Shown piece by piece: positions 24,961-38,300 of a stretch of 64,000 nt of DNA. Each line of letters opens with the position of its first letter. Within the stretch, counting starts at the first letter, position 1. Source of the DNA: Apostichopus japonicus (Eukaryota; Echinodermata; Holothuroidea; Aspidochirotida; Stichopodidae); NCBI RefSeq assembly GCF_037975245.1, contig NC_092570.1, positions 13,652,501 through 13,716,500 of the forward strand. The letters run 5' to 3'. Below the pieces are notes generated by a model. The model was not told the DNA's origin. It saw only the letters and a program-made list of their open reading frames with translations, and did not search any database. The position numbers and the translations under genes are program-made.

Positions 24961-26122
24961 ACAGCTGTGAGGTATTCCTCACTACTAGGTACCTGTAATA
25001 AGTATCTGTTCACAGCTGTGAGGTATTCCTCACTACTGGGTCCCTGTATTAATTATCTGTTCACAGATGTGAGTTATTCCTCACTACTAGGTACTTGTAT
25101 TAAGTATCTGTTCACAGCTTGAGGTATTCCTCACTACTAGGCACCTGTATTAAGTATCTGTTCACAGCTGTGAGGTATTCCTCACTACTAGGTACTTGTA
25201 TTAAGTATCTGTTCACAGCTTGAGGTATTCCTCACTACTAGGCACCTGTATTAAGTATCTGTTCACAGCTGTGAGGTATTCCTCACTACTAGGTACCCTG
25301 TATTAAGTATCTGTTCACAGCCGTGAGATATTCCTCACTACTAGGTACCTGTATTAAGTATCTGTTCACAGCTGTGAGGTATTCCTCAATACTAGGTACC
25401 TGTATTAAGTATCTGTTCAAGGCTGTGAGATATTCCTCACTACTAGGTCCCTGTATTAAGTATCTGTTCACGGCTGTGAGGTATTCCTCACTACTTAGGT
25501 ACCTGTATTAAGTATCTGTTCACAGCTGTGAGGTATTCCTCACTACTAGGTACCTGTATTAAGTATCTGTTCACAGCTGTGAGGTATTCCTCACTACTAG
25601 GTACCTGTATTAAGTATCTGTTCACAGCCGTGAGATATTCCTCGCTACTAGGCACCTGTATTAAGTATCTGTTCACAGCTGTGAGGTATTCCTCGCTACT
25701 AGGCACCTGTATTAAGTATCTGTTCACAGCTGTGAGGTATTCCTCGCTACTAGGCACCTGTATTAAGTATCTGTTCACAGCCGTGAGGTATTCCTCGCTA
25801 CTAGGCACCTGTATTAAGTATCTGTTCACAGCCGTGAGGTATTCCTCACTACTAGGTACCTGTATTAAGTATCTGTTCATAGCTGTGAGGTATTCCTCAC
25901 TACTAGGTACCTGTATTAAGTATCTGTTCACAGCTGTGAGGTATTCCTCGCTACTAGGCACCTGTATTAAGTATCTGTTCACAGCTGTGAGGTATTCCTC
26001 ACTACTAGGTACCTGTAATAAGTATCTGTTCATAGCTGTGAGGTATTCCTCACTACTAGGTACCTGTATTAAGTATCTGTTCACAGCTGTGAGATATTCC
26101 TCACTACTAGGTACCTGTATCA
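24961..26122. repeat. 51-bp tandem array, about 22 units
   Basis: Unit GTGAGGTATTCCTCACTACT followed by AGGTACCTGTATTAAGTATC and TGTTCACAGCT. Seventeen codons per unit keep both strands open for about 200 residues. The minus strand reads through ACTTAATACAGGTACCTAG in each unit. The right end merges without a break into the last coding exon of the WD-repeat gene. Confidence 0.95.
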
Positions 26123-26346
26123 ATTTCCTGCTGAGTTGTCAGGTATTCTGATGCAGCAATTCTATCTCTCATCATGTTTGCTGCAAATTCCTCTTCCGTG
26201 AACTCACCGTCCACCTCCTGTACGGCTCTGTCCACCAGCTGTAGAACCAATCGGTTCACGTAGAGCTCAACGTGACGACAATCATCTCGGTCTAAGATGT
26301 ACTTTCTTCTCCGAGTGGTCATTTCAACTGGCACAGTACTTGGAGT
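26107..26346 (-). CDS. WD-repeat gene last recognised exon, ends in the 51-bp array
   Basis: With acceptor GGAAGCAG the frame continues from exon 18 and encodes RRRKYILDRDDCRHVELYV, VDRAVQEVDGEFTEEEF and ASEYLTTQQEIDTG, then a stop (TAG, 26107-26109) lying inside the first repeat unit. The alternative is a donor at GATACAG before GTACCT, leading to an unseen exon beyond the arrays. A further acceptor, CACAG, lies eight bases upstream but would be out of phase. Confidence 0.65.
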   Translation of the reverse strand, partial: TPSTVPVEMTTRRRKYILDRDDCRHVELYVNRLVLQLVDRAVQEVDGEFTEEEFAANMMRDRIAASEYLTTQQEIDTGT

Positions 26347-29300
26347 CTGCTTCCTGTGATTTACCAAGAAACAAAAACCAAAAACGGAGAAAAAATTAAT
26401 CCTCTTGATTGGTTGACATAATTTGTCTTATATAACAGAAGTGGTGTATCAGAGGTGGGAAGGGAGGGGGGGGGGAAGGGGAATCTCTAAAAGATCCTAA
26501 TAAGGCCTCTCACAAGTTGTTAGTGAAAAATGCGAAATACGTCTTTTCTGTCCCATGCCAAGGAATACTTTCTCCCCAGAAACTCATACCCCTGCCCCAA
26601 ATCTGCCAACCCCCCCTCCCATATCCTCATGCCCTTGCTTATTCAGAAAGAAAACAGTCCACTTGAGAAGATACTAACTCCAGCACTGAGAATCTTTCAA
26701 CTCAAAACAGCAAACATTTCCATTTATTATGCTTGGTAATATATATGATCCCTATATGGCAATATAACATGCCAATAATGATGACAAAAGAAAAAATAAA
26801 AAAGCAAAATGATTTTGAAAATGAGCCCCTGGGCATGTCTGTTAAGCTCACCAGAGTTTATAAGCTTTGTACAGCAGCCTCCTCTTTTCAGGTATGTTCC
26901 TATCGGTCACATGAAAAATGTTCACCACTGGGTCGTTCTGAAAAGCACAAGAAAAAATTGGCACTGAAAGTTTATTGTTAGAGCCCAAACAATACCCTAG
27001 AGAAAGTCATATTTGTTATAACGGTCTTACCTTTTCAAACCTTACCCACTTCTTGGTCACCCAAAAAACATTTGATTACATTGTCTGGGAATAATCTTAA
27101 TCCCCCCCAAAAAAAAAAAAAATATGTTAATATATTTTTAAATTATATTTTTGTTTTTTCTTTACTGAAGACCATGGTTGTAATATTATGAACTTCATAC
27201 TTTTCACCTAAGGGTGATGGGAATGGGGATGAGGAAGGTGGGTAGGGGGGGGGGGATAATTGTGAAATTTAAGACAAAATTCTACCGGTACTGACCTCTG
27301 CGAATAAGATGGCTTGCACGTGACCAGCGCAGTGGGCTAACCGTATGTGGGATCTGATGTTAAGCCTCTGCAATGCTTTAAGTGATCCGACTGAGGTCAA
27401 AGGTTGATCCCTCTCCCTAGAGGAGACCAGTAGTGATCTGGTGTTTCTCGAGTAGATCAGTAGGGACCCAAGAAGAGTGACGAATAGATATGATGACTTG
27501 GAGGCATCGAGTACCTGAGAAACCTGTTACACGTGCAAGGAAAATTTACACAGAGGAAGATGAGTACCAAATGATGTGCCCACGCTGGGCGGCCCTGCCC
27601 AGCACTAAAAATTACCGCCCAGCACTGTCTTAAAAATCGTGATCCCGCCCAGCACTATTTTCATCTAAAATCCTGACATTCCTAACAATATATTCAACAT
27701 AAATTGGGCCTAGCCTATGCCAAAATCATACAGACTAATAATGCATCAGTTACGCATGCGAGAAACATTACTTAAGGCTCTCGATTGGTCCCTTGTAAAA
27801 TCTCTTTGAAACAAACTAATAACTTTTACCAGGTACATAATATATTTCACTAAAAAAAAAATTAAAAATGTAAATTGTTAGCAAAACTAGTACTTGTGTA
27901 TGTGCTTAAAAAGCTACACAAGTGCCAGCATTTGGCATCTGAGCACCTTCAAAAATCGAAAATTTCTCCAAGGGGAGGGGGTGACCCCCCATTAGACCCC
28001 TCCCCAAGGACGGCGATCAGTATACCCAGCACTCAGTAAATCCTGGGCACATCCCTGAGTACCAAATGAGGATTTCAGTCAAACAAAAACAAAAAACTTA
28101 TAGTAATGATGAAATGTGGGGACCTATCAAATGACAAGTACCAAATGGATGAGTACCATATGAGGACCTCAGTAAGAGCCAACATTCAGATTTGCACCAA
28201 AAAAGGAAAAAAAAGTTACAAATCCTAGGAGAGTAATGAAGAGATGTGGGGACTATGGAAAACTTGAGAAACTTATGAAATGTAAATACCAAATGAATGA
28301 GTACCAAAATGAGGACTGCAGTAAAAGTCAACGTTCAGATTTGCAAAAAGGAAGCATAGTCAATCCCGGGAGAGTAAGAAAGATTTATGGGAACTTTGCA
28401 AACTTGAGAAACCAATATGGAAATTGTACAAAGAAGATATTACTAGTCGAAAATGAAAAAACTAAGGATCACAGATAAAGACTACTGTAAAGACCAAATC
28501 AAAACACCCAAGGACTGCATTAGTATCAGTGTGGGCATGAAATCAACGTACGTAGCAGGACACAGTGAAAACTCTTACACCAATTGACTAAACACCTAAG
28601 AATGTTTATACCCCCACGACCAAAATGGAAGTGTTAAATATATGAGAACGAACGTTTCTTTATATCTTCTATGCTGAATTATCCTAGTGCAATGCAACAA
28701 TAGATTCCCCATAGTATTTTGGTCCATCATTGATATGTAATTAATTAATGCAGTCAATTTATGGTTGGAGAAAAACAATACTACAATATCATAAAGTTCG
28801 GCAAGTCGCATCAAAAGTGTTTTGTGAACCTTCTGGAGTCTCACTTTATTAACGTTGAGGGCGGGACGCACTTCTCCCACCTGTGATTAACATCAACAAT
28901 CAGTTCCAGGAAATGTGCAGCTTAGAGTTTTCCTTCCAAATTATGACCTCACATTCAAGCCTGAGGAATACTACATAGTGAATAAGTGGCCTATACGTGA
29001 CCTATAAGTGACCTATAAGTGGCCTATAAGTGACCTATAAGTGACCTATAAGTGACCTATAAGTGGCCTATAAGTGACCTATAAATGGCCTATAAGTGAC
29101 CTATAAGTGGCCGCCTATTGAAACGAAGAGTCGGCCAGTTCACTTGATCTAGGACACAAGGGACATCAAAGAACATAAACTCTCAAACGCTTCTAATACA
29201 GAAATAAAAAGGTGTCTCTGTCCCGCCCGCATAACTTACCGCAAACTGACAGACGTTGTCATTCAGGCATCTAAAATACTCATTCTCGTTGAGTAAAACA

Positions 29301-32300
29301 TCAATCCTCACGTCATGAACTTTGACCTCGGGTTTCAGTCGCACGGTAATGAAAGATATGTGGGGCTCTGTAGAACAGAAAATAAGGTTAAACAGAGTTA
29401 TAGATATGGAACTGAACTGCAGTGACTAAATTCCCTATAAGCCGAGATGCTAGAGAGTTGAGACCTACACCTATCACTTAAAACTTAATACTCCCCCAGC
29501 CATACCCAGTTTGTCTGAAAATTTCAACATCATCAGATTAATAGATTTAAAAGCAAACAATAACACTGTTGAGAATTCAGACACAGCTTTGTGAAGTGCA
29601 CAAAGAATCCAATGACTCAATAGGTGTTAAATCATGAGTTAATAATAGTCAGTATGCATAATAACTTGTAAAGAGAAATAAAGCCAGTCTTTGAGAGAAT
29701 AGAGTCATGTCAGCACAAACTTTTGGCACAAACAAAACCAACCTTTAGGATAAAATGGTGGAAATAAGAGACAAAAGATTAATTCTGTTCCACTTGGACC
29801 CATTTTCACGTCGATCAGTCTAGCACAGTAGCTCTGTAAATCATTAAAAAACAAAAAGAAAGGAGAAACAGTGAACTTAAGTGAGAGAGACAGGGTGGTC
29901 AAAGCAGGGATGAGCCTGGGGTAAAAAAAAAATCATGGAACTTTGCAAATATTGCGGTATAGGCTCCAGTTTGCATATGCTACAGTGTGTTAGGATAATA
30001 GTTTTTGTCCTGAGGTAGAAATGAAATCACGGATATTCCGCGAATTCGCGGAAAAAGCTTGTGCCTGTCAAAGAGGGTTCAATGCTGACTAGGGGTGGTG
30101 GGAAGCGGGGGAGGAGGCATAAACTCTGACAGTTAGACAGACATTTGACATTGACTTGACGGGTAAAATAACAAAGTTACCTCAAACATTTCTGACGCAA
30201 CAGATCCTCTGTGCATTGATTTTCTCAATTCTAGTTTCATCAATTCTAGTATTTGAAAGTTTCTTCAACAAGAGGGCAATGTTTAACTTGACTGTTTTGT
30301 GTCTTAATTTTTTTTACTTTTTTCATTACAATGAATTATAATTTTAATATTTCGTCAAAGCTCTTTTATTCACAAAAATGGTGGGAACGTTACTTAAAGT
30401 ATACTGCCAAGTTCACTCTCCCAACTGCCTCGTCTCCCTAGCTCTTAATTTTTTAGATGAAACACAAAGTTAAAGGATCCTGTAAACACTCCTGCAACTA
30501 TCAAAATTTAAAAAGTGACCCGCAGAGTCAAAACTACAGAATGAAAGAAAACTTTTCTACATGAAATTGATATTCAACTGGTCATAGCTGATTGCTCAGC
30601 AAAATTACTGAAAAACTTCTCAACTGTAGGTCAAAATCAGATCTTCATAGCATTTTGTATCATAAATATGTGGAATTTTTTGGGGTTTAAATTTGGTCAT
30701 ATATTTGCGTAATTGCATCTGGCAACAAAATGGAGGATAATGTCATCATGGCAATTGAGCTGCAAAAATGCCTTTTGTTTTTCCTATATAACATTTCAAT
30801 CATTTATCCACAGATGAAAATAACATCTCTGTAACAAGAGTTGCAGTTCTGAATATAACATCTTAATACAGAGAACAATGACTGTTGAGCAAGTATTCCA
30901 ATTTTTTTAAGGTTTCAAGGATAAATCAACAAGAAGATTATAATAGACTAAGTAAAGCTTTCAAGGGAATAACAGACTCCCCACCCCCCCCCCCCACTTA
31001 CTGTGATTTAAAACTTCCTGCAGTCATCAAAGTTTTAGCCAGTCAAAATAGCTTTATACATTCAATCAACAATACCTTGAGTTTGGGACAGAGATACCGA
31101 GATGGAGTTTTCAACTAACAATGTGGAAAAAACGTTTTCTTGAATATGTACATTAAAATTTGTCTGCCATTATAATATCTTATTAATGCTTTCAAGTGTA
31201 TTAAATCACACAAGGGGGAAAAAAATGCTTGCGCTGACTGTCAACTTTTAGATCAGACTTATTGCCCCTCTGACCCTGAAGTTAATTCCCCTGTTATTAT
31301 TCAAATTTAATTTGGATCTTTCCTCTGGGGAAGAATTTTGAATCTTAAAACTTACAGAGAAAATGCCCTTTTGGAAAACTGAGCAAAACTTTCATCAAAA
31401 AAGGTTAGACTCACCTTCACGACTTTATACATTTGACCAAAATGTTTTAATAACTTCTTGGTGGAGATCTCTCGTATGGTACCGTGAAAGTAACTTCCTC
31501 TGCCATCTACCACCATTGGCTCACAAATAGTTGTCTGTTAAGAGAGGGTAGGGAGGCAGGGGGGGAGGGGGAAAACAAAAAACAAAATTTATCACACTAC
31601 CTTGTCAAGTAATGCGATGTGTCAAAAGTAGGTTACTGGGCAATCTGCATCATCCTACAGCCGAGCTGCTTAAGATCATGGAGGTAAGATGGAATCTTTT
31701 GTGCAGACATGTTGGTCTGCCAAAATTATCTCTATTATTTGATATTTCCTTCAGCCTTGCTGCAGGGGATTTTTTCTGCTGCTGCAGCTTGGCTTTTCGA
31801 CACGGTATGAGTTTACAAGGCAAGCCCTCCAAAAGTTTAATGCATATATGCATGGGGCTTAATGTAGTTTCCATTAAAACAAAAGTAAATAGTGTAGAAA
31901 ATGTAACAGAAACACAATTTGACCAATTTCAAAGCTTGTGCCACTGCCGATTTTAGATAGGACTGAAGTTTCTACATTTCTTTTGGGAGAGTGCATTGCA
32001 GAAAATGACCACTCATTTGATGAATGTTTTGGCTTCCTCACCATTTTGTAGACACAGACAAAGATGTCATAGTTTTTTTGTTTGGATCCCTCATAAGCTC
32101 CATTTCCACGAATTGGCCAAATTTTGGCTAAAAAGTCCATTATCACAACTCTGTTGTATATTTGAATACTACAAGAATAAAATGCCGCATCCACTTGTTT
32201 CATACGAACCACATTCACTAAAACAGGGATACTAACCACTCTATTTCCTTTGGTGTCTGCCTCTCTCAGGAAGAGCCTGCGATACTTGGTCCTTACGATG

Positions 32301-35300
32301 ACCTCCTCGGCTGCTTCTCTTCTTTTCTCCCATTTTTTCTTTATCTCGGCCAGTTCGCTACCTTTTTTCTTCTTTATTTCTGCTGCAGATTCGTCGCTGA
32401 AATAAATCTGTAATGGATCATAACGAGGTAGACCCTTGAAAAGTATTCCGAACACCGAAAGATGAAACTAGGCGCAATTGGTGTCAGAGCAGAATGTAGC
32501 ACCGAGAAGCTTAGGCTTCGCAGAACTGTCCGATTGTAAACGTTAGAGTAGCCTACATGCGAACATTCTTCGCGATGAAGCTGGATAGTGCGATGTATAA
32601 ACAACGAAGAGTTTGCTGTACACAAAGACCACGAAACCACCGATCTACAACATATATGGCAGCTTAAGGAGTTTCTGAAAACATATCGAATTTATAAGAA
32701 ATTTCACCGAAAATTAAGGAAGAAATTAATCTGTATACAAACGCAATTTTTGTTGTGATTACTGTAGGTACTGTACGGAGCATGGGTTATGTCGCAATCT
32801 GCATTAGCGTAGATGACGTAACGTTCTGTACTGTTCAAATCACATTGGAAATGTCCATCCTTAACGATTAAAAAATTGTTTCTCTGTCAAACGCAACATT
32901 AGCGTTCTCATACTTTGACAACATGTTTGGAAAATTATTTATCATTTTTAAGGTAACTTCTTTTGGCCACCAGACAATCCTTAAGCTTAAATGTCATAGT
33001 GTTGAGAGTAGGGTGTGGGGCAGGGGAGGGGGGTGAGGTGGGTGGGTGGGAGGGAGGGTAATAAACAGCTGTACTATGTTTCGTGCTGATGCGAACAAAA
33101 ACATATTTGTTGGTCAAAGACAGTGACACAAGGACACATGATGCAGTAAAGTCTGCGACCAGAAATAGACCCGGAATAAAACCACTACAGCAGATTTTCG
33201 GTACTGGAATCCATACTCTTACTTGAGGTTTTTTTTTTTTTTTTACGTTCTCAGAGTTTGTACTTCGAGAAAGTAAATTTCATGTACTCATTATTGCATA
33301 CTCAAATTTGTACTCAAGTTTGCTGCATTACACTATTCCATTTATTTAGTGCCAATTCCAGACTAAAATAATATCAAATCACTTTACGATGTACAATCGC
33401 AGACTTGTTGTCAACTTCAGGTTTCAAATAGCTTAAACTAAACATAATATTGCACGCAAGGTTTACATCACATAACAAGGATTACGTTAAAATGAACGCA
33501 TTATCATCTTTTAACATTCAAACGTAAACTTAAACATAATATTGCACGCATGGCTTACATCACATAACAAGGATTACGTTAAATGAACGCATTATCATCT
33601 GTAAAAATTCAAACGTAAACCTAAACATAATATTGCACGCAAGGTTTACATCCCATAACAAGGATTACGTTAAATGAACGCATTATCATCTGTAAAAATT
33701 CAAACGTAAACCTAAACATAATATTGCACGCAAGGTTTACATCCCATAACAAGGATTACGTTAAATGAAAGCATTATCATCTGTAAAAATTCAAACGTAA
33801 ACCTAAACATAATATTGCACGTAAGGTTTACATCCCATAACAAGGATTACGTTAAATGAACGCATTATCATCTGTAAAAATTCAAACGTAAACTTAAACA
33901 TAATATTGCACGCAAGGTTTACATCACATAACAAGGATTACGTTAAATGAACGCATTATCATCTGTAAAAATTCAAACGTAAACTTAAACATAATATTGC
34001 ACGCAAGGATTACATCCCATAACAAGGATTACGTTAAAATGAACGCATTATCATTTGTAAAAATTCAAACATATACTTACCACCTTGTCTTCGTGCTCAT
34101 TAATCTCGTAAACTCTCTCGGCCAGGAAGAGGCTGTATTTTTGATGAGGTCGAAACCATCCAAAATGGCTCAAATTGTTCCTATCGGTAAAAGACAGTCA
34201 TGGATGTTTACTCTTTGGCTGGTTTGACAAAAAAACTACCTCAACAATTCCTCATAGTTGAGTAACTTTTTATGAAAGTGCAAACAACAATCCAAGATGT
34301 TAGGTGTCCAACAAACACTTTAAAAAAATCAAAAAAAAAACTTTCCATTTTACCTAAGACCCAGTTTCCTCAAACCAGAAGCAATGATGAGCTATTATTC
34401 AGGAATTACCAGCAATGAGTTGCTTAGAATTTGATTAAATTCTGGGTGGTTTGCAATAGGAGCAAGTAGTGACAAACTTTGCCCATGTGACTTGTGGCCC
34501 ATAAAAATCCTACGTTTGCCAATTGACTTTTGTGTTGCATATGAGGAAAGTGACAACAGTGTCGCTTAAAGGGTGTGAAGACTCGCGCAAAAAGAAATGT
34601 CTAATGCCGGTAAGCTGACCTAGTTTCGAATGAGGTGTAACAAAAGTGTTAGACACCACCATCGATGCCAAAATATACGGACACAGCTTGCTACCTTCGG
34701 TAATTAGACACTAGTGTACAGTCAATACATACAGCTGCCGTCAATATACCCACAGCACAGTATACAAACGATACAGTGAAGGACATCTCAGATCCAGCTA
34801 AAGATAACAATTAAGGTATCACGTTTCATTACTGTCTGCATTTTGTAGCGACAAGCAGAAAACTTCACTTACAAGCAACGGAAAGTTAACTTTTTCAGAG
34901 CATGGCACGTGGTTTGGGGCGAGTCTTCAATGCCTTTAAGTCATTTATGAAGAGCTACCCGTTGCTACATGAGAGGTAGCAGACAGCTACCTGTTGCTAC
35001 ATGAGAGGTAAACAAACAATGATGACAATACCTGTCGTATTTCCAAACAAAGATATTTCCGGCAGTATCCACGGTGACCATATCATCAAAGTTACTAATG
35101 AATCCCACACAGATGAGGGGCACCCTATGACCTCGGAATAACTCCCCTCTGATGTCCTGGCCGAGGTAGTTATCTCTCGGAACTGAAATCTGCCAACACA
35201 AAATCAGGAAATGTATGACAAATGAGCAGATTTTTGTCAGTGGTCACACCATGGATGAGACAGACAAAAGTTGGTGAGTATTATTTGGAACTAGAGAATA

Positions 35301-38300
35301 AGAAAAACAGACACATTGAAGTAACCAGGCAGTTCTGTAAAAAACCCATGAATCCTTTTTTAAAAACATAAACATATAAGTATAGAATAAAATAGTAAGT
35401 AACAAGTACACTGAGGGCCATTTGTGTTGGGAAACAAAGAGAAACAATTGTCATCCCCTACCCCACCCCCCCACCCTCCATGCAGAGCACTGAGTTTAGT
35501 TTTCAAAAGCAGACATATTTACGTAGGTACCTCATTTTGGATGATTTCTTTTCATTAAAAGCTAACATCTAGGCATACTTAAATGATCAATATAAAACTA
35601 TTAACTACTTGCTTAGGGAACTGAATTTCACTCGCTGTATGTTTGAGGTACAATTTCGTACGATTGAGAGCAAATTCTCGCATCACTCGACACCTCTGAG
35701 TGATTCCATTCTTGGTTTTCATTCCTAAGACTATCGAAAAGCCTTTCCGTACAGTTTTGACAATAATTCCTCTCCACCCCGCTGTCAGTAGTAGCTCCAT
35801 TACCTCCCACCCAGGGGCGGACTGGGTCTTAAAACCGGCCCGGGCATTTTCCACCTATAGACCGGCCCATTATTCATTGATATGCCACTTACATAGTGAT
35901 CGCCGTCCTGGTGGAGGGGTCTAAGGGGAGGGGGGTGTCACCTTCCCCATTGAGAAGTTAAGGACTGCCTAGATGCAAAATGGTACTATATTTCTCAATT
36001 TTGTACGTTACAATAATCCTTTAGAAATGACCCAAAAATAATTTTCCAGAAGCTACACTTGATTAAACTGAGGAAAGTTAAAAAGGTAAACAAAAGTAGA
36101 GAAAAATATATGTTTTAGACTGGATTTTATTGATAAAAAAAACCTAAATAAAATCTATTAGCACAGACGGGTTGCCAATAGCACGTTCTTTTGTTATGAA
36201 CTAACAGGGTAACTAACATGGTGGTGATTTCATGAGCTGCTTCCCACAGTTAAAAATATATTTCTACACAGCCCGTCTGTATTCTATTAACTACTGTGAA
36301 AATGGGCTGTAACTTTTACCAGGCTCCCCAGCCCACCAGCCCACCGGGCCAGCGGCCCACCGGGCATTGCCCAAATGCCTGTGTGGCCAGTCCGCCTCTG
36401 CCCCCACCCCAGGGAATGGAGATAATTAAGGTAGTGGACTGATGCTCTCTGTAACTCTTCCGCACCGTCACATCTTAACTTTCATGCTCAATTCTCTGCG
36501 ACCATATTTTGGGATGGCACGCCGGTAGGATATATGCATTCCCTCACATGTTGCATAAACAGCAACATATTAACAATTGTTTCAGAATTTAAATATCTCA
36601 AAAACACTAGAACCATCTGAAACAAAAACATCATTTCAGATTTGTGATAACATTATGAAAGAAAGGATATATATTGCTATGAACTAACCTCTGGAAAATG
36701 AATATTGGGGGCAGCAGCATCCGATTCCACTGAAGTGTCAAAAACAGCATTGCACTTCAACAGATCGCCACTCTGGAGACCAACTACAATCGAATTCTGA
36801 GAAAAGGAAGACAAAGAAAAATGAAAAAGCAATATAAGGTAATTCATAAATTAGGTTTTTCAAATCTATGTTCACCAGATATTTATGTCTTATGTCTGAT
36901 AGTTGGATGAATCTCTAATATTTTTGCATAGCTGGTCAGCTATTGTATAATAATGTTATGTTGAGAAAAATCGTAGAAAAGGACGCAAAATGCTGCTTTA
37001 ATACAAACATTTCAAATGCCAACACTTTTCATGGTTGGTGGAGGTGTCATATGGTTGGGTGTGGTGTTGTGATTTTTAAGTTTTTATCATGTGACGTGTT
37101 GTAATAGATCTTAATAAACAAATATGGTAGGTTAGTATCTATGATAATACACAATAAATTAAATATACCACAAAATTAATTGATAATTATGATACCTTTA
37201 ATACATACAATATTATCAATCATACAAAGGTAAGTGTTTTTCTTCTACGACATACCTGTGTAGCTAAGAGGGTGCAAGCGGGGTGAAAAGCGGCCACAGA
37301 GGGGAAATCAGTTTCTTTCTGTGCACCAGTGTCAGATAACGGACCTACAAGAAGCAAAAGAACCCAATATTAAAGATATCATGAATTTTTCTCTCAGTGA
37401 AGCTTTTGATGCAAAAGTAAGGATTAAAATAGGGCTGTTGCCAACCAAGAAGCAGGAAAACTTGGAGAAACATTGGGTAGGAGTAAGTAGGAGTAAAATC
37501 GGTTTTTATCAGTATACATGAAATTGTCATTAGTATGAAAATTCCCTATCCAGTCCAATTGGCTGACAGGTTTTCCCTAAATAATTAATACTGATGGAGT
37601 GCTCTTCAACATACTGGACATTCTCTTCTGACTGGTCCTCTGTCGATGAAACTAATGCACTTGAAAATAAAATAATCAGGTGGTCAGGGATGAAAAAAAA
37701 TCATGGAACTTTGCAAAAACTGCGGTATAGGCTCCAGTTTGAGTATGCTACAGTGTGTTAGGATAATAGTTTTTGTCCCCGAGGTAGAAAAGAAATCACG
37801 GATATTCCGCGAATTCGAGGAAAAAGCTGATTCCAGTGTGGTGCTGTTCAACATAATGGACCGTCTCTTCTGAATATGGTCCTCTGTCCATGGAACTGAC
37901 GGACCAAGGACCATTCCAGCATCTTAAAAAAGATGTTAAATGATGAATATTAGACGTGATAGGTACACTGACAGTCTCATCTCATAGAGATGTGGTTACC
38001 TGAGATGTGTTTACTGGCTATTTAACTATACTGTAGGGAAATTCCGTACACTGCTGCTATGGGCTTTTGCTGATGACACTACATGCAGTTATGCCTAGCA
38101 GCTAACAGTTGATATGACTGTGTGGTGATCCTGTTCATGAAATGTATGTGTCTCTCAAACATATGCCGACAATGGCCTGGCCTCGAGAGCATCCCGAAAG
38201 CTAAATCCGGCTGTGGTATGTAGTGACAGAAGCTCGATATGACAGAATCCCTGCGATAAACTGTGTTTCAACTCTATTCATGTGCAGTACTCCAACACAC

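Noticed and set aside
23329-26151. Long frames in the 66-, 90- and 51-bp arrays on both strands
   Set aside because: Unit lengths divisible by three, open on both strands, no start or splice context.
35628-35810. 60-residue frame starting MGGNGATTD
   Set aside because: Out of phase with the neighbouring WD-gene exons. The frame used for exon 12 fits both neighbours.
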